From Accumulibacter sp. (GTDB lineage: Bacteria > Pseudomonadota > Gammaproteobacteria > Burkholderiales > Rhodocyclaceae), in contig NZ_JAZKUG010000001.1 of assembly GCF_036625195.1 (NCBI RefSeq), positions 2,728,001-2,792,000 of the forward strand: a stretch of DNA of 64,000 nt, read 5' to 3'. Positions 25,108-33,031 of the stretch are shown here, piece after piece. Within the stretch, counting starts at the first letter, position 1, and each line of letters starts with the position of its first letter. The notes below the pieces were generated by a model. The model saw only the letters and a list, made by a program, of their open reading frames with translations. It had not been told where the DNA came from and did no database searches. A program made the translations under genes and the position numbers.

Positions 25108-26908
25108 AAATTCCGGGGCCCCCTCTGTATTTCGACGGCCGGCGGAGTTCGACTTCGCGGTAGCGCAAATTGACGTGCGCGGTACGTTGTGCGTGCCCGT
25201 CGCGTGCCTTCTGTTTGCTTTTCTTGGCCCGAGCGCTTTGTCGCGGCACGTTGATGCGAAGCTGGCGTCGCACGGGGCTTTGTCTGACGAGTTCGAAGAG
25301 GTTGAGTGCCTCGCGGGTGGCGCGGTCATGTTTGGCGCGAACCAACAGTTCGACGCGGCCGCTTTGGCGTGGCTCGTCAAACAGTTCGAAGAAATCCGCC
25401 TCGCGATCCATCACGCAGACCTGGCGCGTGTCGGGCAGCGCGGGGACCAGATCGTTGCATTGGCGAAGACCCTCGATCCAAGTGAAGGTCTTCTTCTCTT
25501 CGATCGGTATGGCCGACGCCGGGCGCAGGTCCTCCTTTGCCCGGTGCGTCGGTGCCGCACAGTGTGCCCTCAGGACCCCCAGCGGCAGGCCCTGGGTCGT
25601 CAGCACCAGCGTCGAATGCAGGTGCAGTCCGCCACTCTGGGCACCCGTCTGGTTGCTGCCGATGACGCCCAGCCCGGCACACTGGACCAGACCAGAATAG
25701 TTCAGCTCGGTCCCGTCCTGAACGCAGAGTACCGTCGACTGCGCCTTCATCCGCTGCACCGTGCGCCGTTGGTGAGGGGCCAGGATCGCCTGCATGGTGA
25801 CCAGCGAGTCATCGGCTTGCTCGATCAGCCGGTAGTACGACTTGATCGCCGGCTTGTCTCCTTGCGCGGCACCGCAGAACGCGCGCCCCGGCATCTCGCC
25901 CATCGTGCGGGCAAAGTCGGCCAGACGCCTGTTGCTGCGCCGGTCCCCCAAGTTCGCTCCGGCAAACTCATGGCCCGCCCACTCGTCCCCCTCCAGACCT
26001 TCGCTGATCTGCAGCGCAGTCACTTGGAGCGGTTCGGCAATGGCGGCCAGGCGGGCGCGTACATCGGGCTCGAGTTCATAGACGTAGATGGCCTTGACCG
26101 TCTTCGCGTTCTCGTTGAAGCGATCCTGTCGGCCACGCCCTTTGGTCTGGCCAATCTCCAGCCAGTTCGCTGCCCGGTAGCTGGTGCCGATGAAGTGCTG
26201 CGTGTCCACAAAGCTCTCCACCAGCCAAGGGCGATAGCCGTACTGGGCCTCGTAATCCGCACCCACGCGCCGCAAGACCATCCCCAGCACGTGCGAGGCC
26301 AGATTCGGGCAGTGCACCGAGTGGCGGATGAGAAAGCGGCTCATGCCAATCACCCCGTGCAGGTGCTGGCGCCGGACATGATCGCTCCAGCCGATCCATC
26401 GCTCTCGGTCGGCCAGATGCAGCGCCGACGCCCCGAAACCAAAGCCGCCCAGCCAGCCATGCTCAGAGCCAATCAGGTAGCGCATCTGCGCCCCCACCAA
26501 AGGCCCAGCCCCCTGCGGATGCTCGCACAGCATCAACTCGTTCCACACCCGCATCAGATCGAGAGTCTCAACGAGGACCAGCCTCAGCCCACGAAGCTCT
26601 GCGAGCACCGTCGGCACGTCCATCGCCCCATCAACGGGTTGACCCAGACGCCGCGGCCCTGCTGCCGTACGGCGCTTGCGCATCGGTGCCGGCAGAACGA
26701 AGTGCCCCGCCCCCTCCAACTCACGCAGCGCCTTGACGCAGCCTGCGATCTGGCTACGCCCGCGGGCATCACGCAAGCCGAAGTGTTGACAAATCGACTC
26801 GGCAACCGAGGATAAACTTCGATGCTCCTTGCCCGCCAACAGCTCCCGGATAACCTCAATCGAGGCTTGCTGTCTCAGCGCTCGCTTGACTTGGTTTTGC
26901 TCATTCAT
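25108..26908 (-). pseudogene. DUF4338(DruA-like)-IS4 transposase, N-terminal part
   Basis: About 600 codons of a fused transposase. Residues about 60-320 are a DUF4338 domain, the fold of the Druantia defence protein DruA: LVGAQMRYLIGSEHGWLGG, GMSRFLIR, VESFVDTQHFIGTSYRAANW. A Tn5-like DNA-binding segment follows (WAGHEFAGANLGDRRSNRR), then the start of the IS4 catalytic domain with QDGTELNYSG and CVMDREADFFELF. The gene is cut near codon 600 by the IS3-family element; its continuation lies at 23131-23673. Confidence 0.8.
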
Positions 26909-27151
26909 ACCGAACCATAATCGGTTCGATCAAGAAGGTCCAGTCCTAATTTTTCGGGTAAAGGGCAGGGCTAGGGGTGCCATCAGTGCTTGCTTGGCTC
27001 TCCTTTTTGTGCCAGAGTTCGCTCGTCATCTCGTTGTATTGCGACATCGCGGCGCAACCTTACGTTACGGGCCCGACTGCCGCTATCGTCTATTGGCGCA
27101 GCGATGCTCGATGTGCGGAAGGGAACTGGGGAAGCGGATGTGGTGTTGAAG

Positions 27152-27196
27152 ACGGAGCCCGGCCGATGTCCCGATGGATGAACATCGGATCTCCGT
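27152..27196 (+). promoter_or_regulatory. Two-part hairpin in the leader of the acyltransferase gene
   Basis: ACGGAG (27152-27157) pairs with CTCCGT (27191-27196), and CCGATGT (27163-27169) pairs with ACATCGG (27182-27188), around a 12-base loop and an uneven internal loop. It ends just before the GGAGGA ribosome site of the gene at 27218. There is no T-run, so it looks more like a structured leader or operator than a terminator. Confidence 0.45.
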
Positions 27197-27217
27197 GACC
27201 GGAGGAGGCAGCAACGC

Positions 27218-28084
27218 GTGAAGTGGATTCGACGACTGGGTGAGACCTTGGGAATCGGACGCCAGGTGGCGCCCGTGAGCACTGCTCCCATGCCCAGCGA
27301 CATCCAGAAGACGGTCATGGAGTTTTCCGTCATGGACCGGACGCGGCCGATGTCGTTCGAGCGCCCGTCGCTGGCTGCCGATCACGTTTCCCGGGTGGAG
27401 CGTGAGCGTTTCAAGTTGCGGCTTGCAGGCAGCAGTCCGGAACGTCGGCGGTCAGCGACCGTGTTGGTCGAGAAGATGTACGGCTGGCGAGGCTACAAGC
27501 TGAGCGGTGATGCAACATTGGCCCGTAAGGAGGGAGCGCTGACGATCACCGGTCTGGTCTACGGAAATGATGGCCTGCCGGTCGGTACGGCGACCCTGCG
27601 TTTCGATGGCCCCGGCGGCCTGCTGGCGGATGAGCTCTATCCTGCCGAGCTGGATCGACTGCGAAGGGAGGGACGGCGGCTGGTCGAGTACAGCAGGCTG
27701 GCGATCGATCGCGGCTTCGTGGATTCGCGAAAGGTCGTCGCCGCACTGATGAACGTCTTCTACACCTTTGCCAAAGCAGACGGCTTCACCGATGCGATCA
27801 TCGAGGTGAATCCAAGACATGTCGACTACTACGTCAGTCGAGCCAACTTCGTCTGTATCGGCGAGGAGCGGCACTGCCCGCGGGTCAACGCGCCGGCAGT
27901 GCTGCTGCGTCTCGACTATGAGGTGGCGGCGCGGCAGATCGAACTTTACGGCGGCAGGAAGAACGATCCGGCTGCCGGCAGGAGCCTCTACCGGTATTTT
28001 CTGGTGGGTGACGATCAGGAAGCGCTTTCGGACAGGTTGCTGCCGGGCGAGGCGCAGCCACAGCAGCGCGCGGGGCGGCCGTGA
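27218..28084 (+). CDS. FeeM-like N-acyl amino acid synthase / GNAT-fold acyltransferase
   Basis: A 288-residue acyltransferase resembling the FeeM domain of N-acyl amino acid synthases, which use acyl carrier protein-bound fatty acids. Visible family features are RRSATVLVEKMYGWRGYK, GTATLRFDGPGGLLADELYP, EYSRLAIDRG and the EVNPRHVDYYVSRANFV block. It starts with GTG, preceded by a strong GGAGGA site. The next gene encodes an exosortase-associated acyltransferase, so the pair may modify a product of the extracellular polymer system. The reaction is inferred. Confidence 0.75.
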   Translation: MKWIRRLGETLGIGRQVAPVSTAPMPSDIQKTVMEFSVMDRTRPMSFERPSLAADHVSRVERERFKLRLAGSSPERRRSATVLVEKMYGWRGYKLSGDATLARKEGALTITGLVYGNDGLPVGTATLRFDGPGGLLADELYPAELDRLRREGRRLVEYSRLAIDRGFVDSRKVVAALMNVFYTFAKADGFTDAIIEVNPRHVDYYVSRANFVCIGEERHCPRVNAPAVLLRLDYEVAARQIELYGGRKNDPAAGRSLYRYFLVGDDQEALSDRLLPGEAQPQQRAGRP

Positions 28085-28193
28085 GCCGCGACCATGGCCA
28101 CAAGCGCCCCCAGCCGGCCATTCGCTGGCTTGCCGCGCGGCGGTCGTTTCCCCGAACGAGGCAGCTATCGGTTTGCGGCGGTGGCGATTGGCG

Positions 28194-28970
28194 ATGAGCG
28201 GTTTACCCGACCCGTTCGATACCGGCGCCGGTTTCAGCAAGTACTTCGAGATGCTGCCGGCGCTGAGCAGGGAAGAGCAGGAGCAGACCTTCCGCCTGCG
28301 GCACGAGGTCTATTGCGAGGATCTCGGCTGGGAGGAGCGGCGGAGCGATGCGCTCGAGACGGATGCCTATGACGCGCATTCGCTGCATTGCCTTGCCCGC
28401 AGCAAGCCGTCCGGCCGGCTTGCCGGCTGCGTGCGCCTGGTTCTCGGTCGCACGGACGAGGCGGCCAGTCAGCGCCTGCCATTCGAGCTGACCTGTGGCG
28501 AGACGCTGGACCGTGTGCTGATGGATCGGCTCGCCGGCAGCCGGGATCGGATCGCCGAGGTCTCCCGCCTGGCCATTGTCCGCGACTATCGACGGCGGCG
28601 AGGCGAGGAAGGTTCACCCGGCACACTGCTCGCTTCCAGTTTCGGTACCGCCGAGCAGCCGCGCTTTCCCTATCTGCTCGTTGGCCTCTACATGGCGGTA
28701 TTCGTCATCGCCGAGCGCCATCGACTGGATACGCTCTTCCTTCTCGTCGAGCCGCGTCTATCCCGCCATCTCAATCACTTGGGCATCGGCAACCGACAAA
28801 TCGGTGCGGCAGCCGAGCACCGAGGCCTGCGTGTTCCGGCGATGATCGACGTGGCGCAGGTGGTCGCCAACCTCAATCCGCGGCTGCGCGGCATCTTCGA
28901 CGTCGTTGCCGGAGAAATCGAAGCCGGCCACCGCGCTGCAGCTGCCGGCGGCCCCGACCCGCAGCGATGA
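28194..28970 (+). CDS. PEP-CTERM/exosortase system-associated acyltransferase
   Basis: A 258-residue protein matching the exosortase-associated acyltransferase family, related to acyl-homoserine lactone synthases. Diagnostic segments are YFEMLPALSREEQEQTFRLR near residue 14, the RHEVYCEDLGWE block, AEVSRLAI, and EPRLSRHLNHLGI in the C-terminal half. The family normally sits beside exosortase and PEP-CTERM genes; here only other accessory genes are nearby. The start at 28194 (MSGLPDPF) fits the family N-terminus but its ribosome site is weak. Confidence 0.82.
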   Translation: MSGLPDPFDTGAGFSKYFEMLPALSREEQEQTFRLRHEVYCEDLGWEERRSDALETDAYDAHSLHCLARSKPSGRLAGCVRLVLGRTDEAASQRLPFELTCGETLDRVLMDRLAGSRDRIAEVSRLAIVRDYRRRRGEEGSPGTLLASSFGTAEQPRFPYLLVGLYMAVFVIAERHRLDTLFLLVEPRLSRHLNHLGIGNRQIGAAAEHRGLRVPAMIDVAQVVANLNPRLRGIFDVVAGEIEAGHRAAAAGGPDPQR

Positions 28971-29042
28971 GCCTTCCGGCACTGACGCTGCATGGACCCC
29001 TGCCACCGCTTCTCGCGGCGGCACTCGCGAAATGGTACGTCG

Positions 29043-29828
29043 ATGGCTGCAACAGAGAACCTTCTGCTTCGACTGAAGCAGTTTGCCGGCTTGCTCGAAG
29101 AGGCAGGTGGCGAGGACAGCCTGCAGCGACTGGCCGAAACGACCGCGCGGATACTTGACAGCGAGCGTTGCTCGTTGATGCTGCGCAGTGAGGACGAGCA
29201 GTCGCAGCTTCGCTGGCGGGTTTGTGCCAGCTTTGGGCCGCTCCCCGAGCGCGCTTACCTCGAGGATGTCAGGGCCGGCGAAGGCATCGCCGGCCGCGTC
29301 GCCGCCAGTGGCGAAGCGTTGCTCGTCACCGACATCGACCGTTCCGAGTTCGCGAGTTGCGCGCGGCGAGCGGACGACCCGCGCAAGAGCCTGCTCTGCG
29401 TACCCGTTCGCCATGCCGGCTCGGTCATCGGCGTTCTCAACGTCAGCGCGCATCGCACCGGACGTGCTTTCGGCCTGGATGACCTGCACCTGCTGGAAAT
29501 TGTCGCGCTGCTGGTCGGCAAGGCCATCCAGATCCGCCAGTTGCAGGGTCTGCTGAACTCCCGTTTCGCCCAGTTGGCGCTCCTCGACCTGGCAGAGAAG
29601 GACATCGGACAGGCGTTGGCGAGCCCGCTGCCAAACCCGGACCAAGTGGCGCGCATCATCGCGCGCTCGTTCTACAAGGAGATGAATCGTGTCGGTCTCG
29701 GGCCGCGGCAGATCGTCAACGCTGCGTCGGAGATCATCGAGCAACTGAGTGGCAGCCTCGTTCGCCACAGCCGGCGGCTGGACCGGGAGGGGCCGGAGGC
29801 AGGCGGCGCCGCGCGGCCGCCTGCCTGA
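29043..29828 (+). CDS. GAF-domain protein
   Basis: A 261-residue cytoplasmic protein with one GAF domain (about residues 20-165): DSERCSLMLRSEDE, the VRAGEGIAGRVAASGEALLV block, and the SLLCVPVRHAGSVIGVLNVS strand. The C-terminal 90 residues are helical, without an output domain that could be named. It may sense a small ligand for a partner kinase or regulator of the exosortase locus. An earlier ATG at 28992 is possible, but the sequence it adds does not look like part of the family. Confidence 0.75.
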   Translation: MAATENLLLRLKQFAGLLEEAGGEDSLQRLAETTARILDSERCSLMLRSEDEQSQLRWRVCASFGPLPERAYLEDVRAGEGIAGRVAASGEALLVTDIDRSEFASCARRADDPRKSLLCVPVRHAGSVIGVLNVSAHRTGRAFGLDDLHLLEIVALLVGKAIQIRQLQGLLNSRFAQLALLDLAEKDIGQALASPLPNPDQVARIIARSFYKEMNRVGLGPRQIVNAASEIIEQLSGSLVRHSRRLDREGPEAGGAARPPA

Positions 29829-29904
29829 TGCGGCGGCTGCGGCGTCGGTCGGCGGGCAGGCTCCGAGCAACGTTCGCCTCGTACCTGCCTGGCCCGCAGA
29901 GTCG

Positions 29905-30273
29905 ATGATGCCCTGGCTGGAGATCTTGGGCCTGGGCCTTCTGCTGCTCGCCGGCTGGTTCTGGTTCGACGGCTTCCAGGCGCGGGCGGCGGCGATGCAC
30001 GCGGCACGCGTCGCCTGCGCTGCCGATGGGCTGTTGCTGCTCGATGACACGGTGGCGCTGGCGCATCTGCGCCTGCAGCGTGACGGCGAGGGAAGGCTTC
30101 GCCTGCGACGGACGTACGACTTCGAGTACAGCGATACCGGCGACAATCGTCGCCCAGCCCAACTCGTCGTGCTTGGCGACGAGGTGCTGCTGTTGCGCCT
30201 GGTGCCACCCGCAACCGCCGCCGGGGAGCGGCTGCGCGTTGTCGGCGGTCGGCAGGCAGCCGATGAGGGGTAG
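29905..30273 (+). CDS. DUF3301 protein
   Basis: A 122-residue protein with one N-terminal membrane segment (LEILGLGLLLLAGWFWFDGF) and the DUF3301 core that follows it: AARVACAADGLLLLDDTVAL, LRLRRTYDFEYSDTG and the QLVVLGDEVLLL strand. The family is found in beta- and gammaproteobacteria and has no known function. Two ATG codons in tandem (29905, 29908) could each serve as start. It ends 29 bases before a convergent outer-membrane gene. Confidence 0.8.
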   Translation: MMPWLEILGLGLLLLAGWFWFDGFQARAAAMHAARVACAADGLLLLDDTVALAHLRLQRDGEGRLRLRRTYDFEYSDTGDNRRPAQLVVLGDEVLLLRLVPPATAAGERLRVVGGRQAADEG

Positions 30274-30302
30274 ACGATCGCCGGCCGATCGCCGCAGGCT
30301 CC

Positions 30303-31199
30303 CTAGAACCCGGTGACGAGCTTGAGAAAGAACTTGTTGCCCTGGAAGCGGTTGTCGACGCCGACTTCGTGGTTCCAGCTGGCAATGAAGCTCGTTCCCT
30401 TGTGGTTGTACTGGACCGCGGGTCCGTAGGCAAAGACCTTGCCGCGACGGCCGTCGGGAGGAACCTTGCGGCCAGCGACCTCGTCGTCGGTGGTCTGTGT
30501 CAGGTAATAACCGGCGAGGCCGACTCCCCAGGGGCCGAAGTGCTGGCCAACCAGGTAATCCATGTGGAATTCCTGGCCGGAGTGGTAGTCGGTGTCGTTG
30601 TTCTTCGTCTTGATGTTGTACATCAGTTTCGCCGACACCTCGAAGCCGCTCTGGTTCAGGTAGGTGAAAGCGACGATCGGTTCGAAGCTGTAGTAATTGG
30701 CGCCGATGCTCTGGGTCGGATCATTGGCGTCGTACTTGCCGGTCGGCAGATAGATGTCGAGGCCGACCGTCAGGTGCCAGTCGGGCGGGAAGTGCCAGCC
30801 AATGATGATCGGGTCGATGACGATGTCGCCGAGGCCGAAGGTGCTGCCGGACCCGATGCCGGGAATCGGGGTGTGCAGCCGCTGGTATGCGACCGGCACG
30901 ATGGCATGCACTGCCCAGTCGCCGCCCAGGATCTTGTGGCCGGTGACGTGGATGAAGCGCAGGGCATCGAAGGTGGCGCTGACGCTCAGGCCGCGGACCT
31001 TGTCGCCCTTGTTGTCGCGGTAGTCGCCCTCGTAATAGCCGAGGTAGTTGATGAAGTAGTTTCCCGGTGGTGGCAGGGCGCCAGCCATGAAGTTCTCGGA
31101 ACCGTTGGGGTACTGATCCGGCCCCTGCTTCGCCACTGCCGAAGTGACCGCGAACAGCGCCGGTGCTGCCAGGAGCAGCAGCCTGTATGCCTTGTGCAT
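30303..31199 (-). CDS. Outer-membrane channel of the phenol MetA-pathway (SphA-like) family
   Basis: A 298-residue exported protein with a Sec signal (LLLLAAPALFAVTSAVA). It shows the alternating beta-strand pattern of outer-membrane barrels and ends in Phe (KLVTGF), as barrel proteins do. Segments such as GLGDIVIDPIIIGWHF, TVGLDIYLPTGKYD and YSFEPIVAFTYL are typical of the MetA-pathway of phenol degradation family (transporters of hydrophobic compounds). A good AGGGAGAAGAG ribosome site precedes the start. It lies downstream of the HpaB-like gene, possibly in the same pathway. Confidence 0.8.
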   Translation of the reverse strand: MHKAYRLLLLAAPALFAVTSAVAKQGPDQYPNGSENFMAGALPPPGNYFINYLGYYEGDYRDNKGDKVRGLSVSATFDALRFIHVTGHKILGGDWAVHAIVPVAYQRLHTPIPGIGSGSTFGLGDIVIDPIIIGWHFPPDWHLTVGLDIYLPTGKYDANDPTQSIGANYYSFEPIVAFTYLNQSGFEVSAKLMYNIKTKNNDTDYHSGQEFHMDYLVGQHFGPWGVGLAGYYLTQTTDDEVAGRKVPPDGRRGKVFAYGPAVQYNHKGTSFIASWNHEVGVDNRFQGNKFFLKLVTGF

Positions 31200-31343
31200 C
31201 GTTCTCTTCTCCCTTGCTGATGTCGGCGCCGGCTGCCGTGAGCGCCGCGTCGTTCCGCCGGCGGCGCCCCACGGACCTGGCGCGGCTCGCATGTTACCAT
31301 CTCGCGAGCATGGTCGTCGTGCTGCTGACACGGCCGGGTTCGC

Positions 31344-32972
31344 CTACTCGGCGGCTGGCTCTTCCTCAGCGCAAGTCGGGTGGCAACCGGCGGTCACCGG
31401 CAGGGGTACCATCATCGCCTGCCCGGGGAGCGAGCAGCCGGCAGCGCAGCAGCGTCCGGGTTGTCTGTTGCGCGTGATCGGACGCGACTCGTCGTGCAGG
31501 ACACCGCGCTCGAGCAGCCGCTCGACCAGCTCGACCTTGCTGCCAAGCGGGTAGTTGCGCCAGATCTCCTGTTTCATCGCCGCCGGCGAGCCGCCGCCGT
31601 GCAGGCTGATCACCGAGTACCAGCCGCCCTGGTACGACGCCGTCAGGTCTTCGATGAAGCGCGCGACTTCGATCCGCCGGTCGTAGGGAACGTCCGGATT
31701 GGCGCGCAGGACTTCGGCCAGCGTGGCTGCAGTCGCCGGATTGTGGTCTTCGTCAGGGCCGGGCAGGGCGACGATCAGGCCGCCGGAGACCTCGTGCGCC
31801 AGCCGGTGCATGTCGTAGATCTGGGTCGCCAGCAGCAGCTTGCCAATGTTGGCGAAGACCGGCTCGGGCATGAAGCTGCCGCTGTGCGGGTCGGCAGCGC
31901 CATAGACGCTGGCCGCGACGCCGCAGGCAAAGAAGCCCTCGGTGATCTTGATCAGCTCGACCATCGGTTCGCGCAGACTCGCCTCCGTCCCCGGATCGAA
32001 GCCGTTCGCCTCGCACATCAGCGCGCCGGCGCCGATCAGGAGATCGCCAAAGCCGGCGCGGGCAGCGATGCAACTGTGTCGATGGTGTGTGGCATAGGCG
32101 TAGGTCAGCGAGGCCGAATGCTCCCACTCGCCGGCGAGGAATACCCTGTCCCAGGGGACGAAGACGCGGTCGAAGACGAGGACGGCTGTCGATTGACCGT
32201 AGCGGCGCGAGAACGGAGCGGCACCATGTTCGAGCTTCTCACCGGGCCGTCCGGCCGGGCGGGCGATCATCGTCAGTCCCGCTGCATCGACGGGCAGGGC
32301 ACAGCAGATGGCGAAATCGGCGTCGGCCGGACCCATGTTGCGGCTTGGCATGACGAGGATTTCGTGCATGTAGGGCGCACCGGTGACGATGGCCTTGGTG
32401 CCCGAAATGACGACGCCGGCGGTTAGGCGCTCGACGATGTGCACGTAGCTGTTGCGGCTTGCCTGCTGGTACGGTCGCAGTGAACGGTCGCCCTTGGCGT
32501 CGGTCATCGCGATCCCGAGCGCCAGGTCGCCGTCCTGGACGTGCTCGAGGTACGCGGCAAAGCGTGCCCGTCGCTCATTGCTGCCGTCTGCGGCGTCGGC
32601 ACGCGCGCAGAGCTGGTTGATCGCATTGAGCGCGTCGTGTGCCAGGTAGCGCTGCGCGCAGCCGGTCTCCTGGCACAGCAGGCGCACTGCCTCGAGCTTG
32701 TTCAGCAGGTCAGCGGCCGACTCGTCGATGTGCAGCATGCGATTCACCGTGCGTCCACGGCTCGTCTGCAGTGCGGTCATCAGCGGCGCCTGTCGCGGAT
32801 CGTGGGCGAAGTCGTAGGTGACGGCGAGGGCGTTGATGCCGGGCTGCAGCTCGCGACTGTCGGCTACCGAGTCGAGGCGGCGGCCGTCGAGATAGACCTT
32901 CGGCCGGTAACGGCGCAAGGATTCACGGTAGTCGCTGCCCCTCATCAGGCCAGCGGGTCGGGTTGCGTTCAT
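31344..32972 (-). CDS. HpaB/AbfD-superfamily flavoprotein with missing cluster ligands
   Basis: A 542-residue flavoprotein of the 4-hydroxyphenylacetate 3-hydroxylase / 4-hydroxybutyryl-CoA dehydratase superfamily. The N-terminal helices start with RGSDYRESLR, the flavin region contains GTKAIVTGAPYMHEILVMP and the C-terminal part has the HHRHSC and GGGSPAAMKQE segments. In AbfD the [4Fe-4S] ligands are Cys99, Cys103, His292 and Cys299. By eye, the first Cys (Cys105) and the His (His297) are present, but the second and fourth ligand positions are Tyr109 and Ala304. The tail is rich in Cys (RCCAAGC and GCHPTC). It may be a flavin monooxygenase rather than a dehydratase. Confidence 0.75.
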   Translation of the reverse strand: MNATRPAGLMRGSDYRESLRRYRPKVYLDGRRLDSVADSRELQPGINALAVTYDFAHDPRQAPLMTALQTSRGRTVNRMLHIDESAADLLNKLEAVRLLCQETGCAQRYLAHDALNAINQLCARADAADGSNERRARFAAYLEHVQDGDLALGIAMTDAKGDRSLRPYQQASRNSYVHIVERLTAGVVISGTKAIVTGAPYMHEILVMPSRNMGPADADFAICCALPVDAAGLTMIARPAGRPGEKLEHGAAPFSRRYGQSTAVLVFDRVFVPWDRVFLAGEWEHSASLTYAYATHHRHSCIAARAGFGDLLIGAGALMCEANGFDPGTEASLREPMVELIKITEGFFACGVAASVYGAADPHSGSFMPEPVFANIGKLLLATQIYDMHRLAHEVSGGLIVALPGPDEDHNPATAATLAEVLRANPDVPYDRRIEVARFIEDLTASYQGGWYSVISLHGGGSPAAMKQEIWRNYPLGSKVELVERLLERGVLHDESRPITRNRQPGRCCAAGCSLPGQAMMVPLPVTAGCHPTCAEEEPAAE

Positions 32973-33031
32973 GCGTTCTCCTGCCGGCCGGAGGCGGTCG
33001 GGCGGTCGGTCAGCGGCGACCGCGGCCGCCG

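Larger units (their letters stand above)
23124..26968 (-). mobile_element. IS4-type element with 8-bp target duplication, split by an IS3 element
   Basis: Terminal repeats CTGCCCTTTACCCG (from 23124) and CGGGTAAAGGGCAG (to 26968) are perfect over 14 bp. GGCTAGGG directly flanks both ends (23116-23123 and 26969-26976), an 8-bp target duplication. Without the inserted IS3 element it would be about 2.4 kb and carry one long transposase gene. The element is now inactive because the gene is interrupted and frameshifted. Confidence 0.85.

Noticed and set aside
27094..27108. Sigma-54-like TGGCGC...TGCT upstream of the FeeM-like gene
   Set aside because: The GG-to-GC spacing is one base too short, and sigma-54 promoters tolerate almost no spacing change.
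22889..27149. A frame that reads across the IS4 target site once the element is removed (MATGAKARGAIS...)
   Set aside because: It has no recognisable family features or ribosome site, and its composition is Arg/Cys/Ser-rich like a shadow frame.
31344..32972. Simple naming as 4-hydroxybutyryl-CoA dehydratase
   Set aside because: Two of the four cluster ligand positions seem to be replaced, so the specific reaction is not supported.
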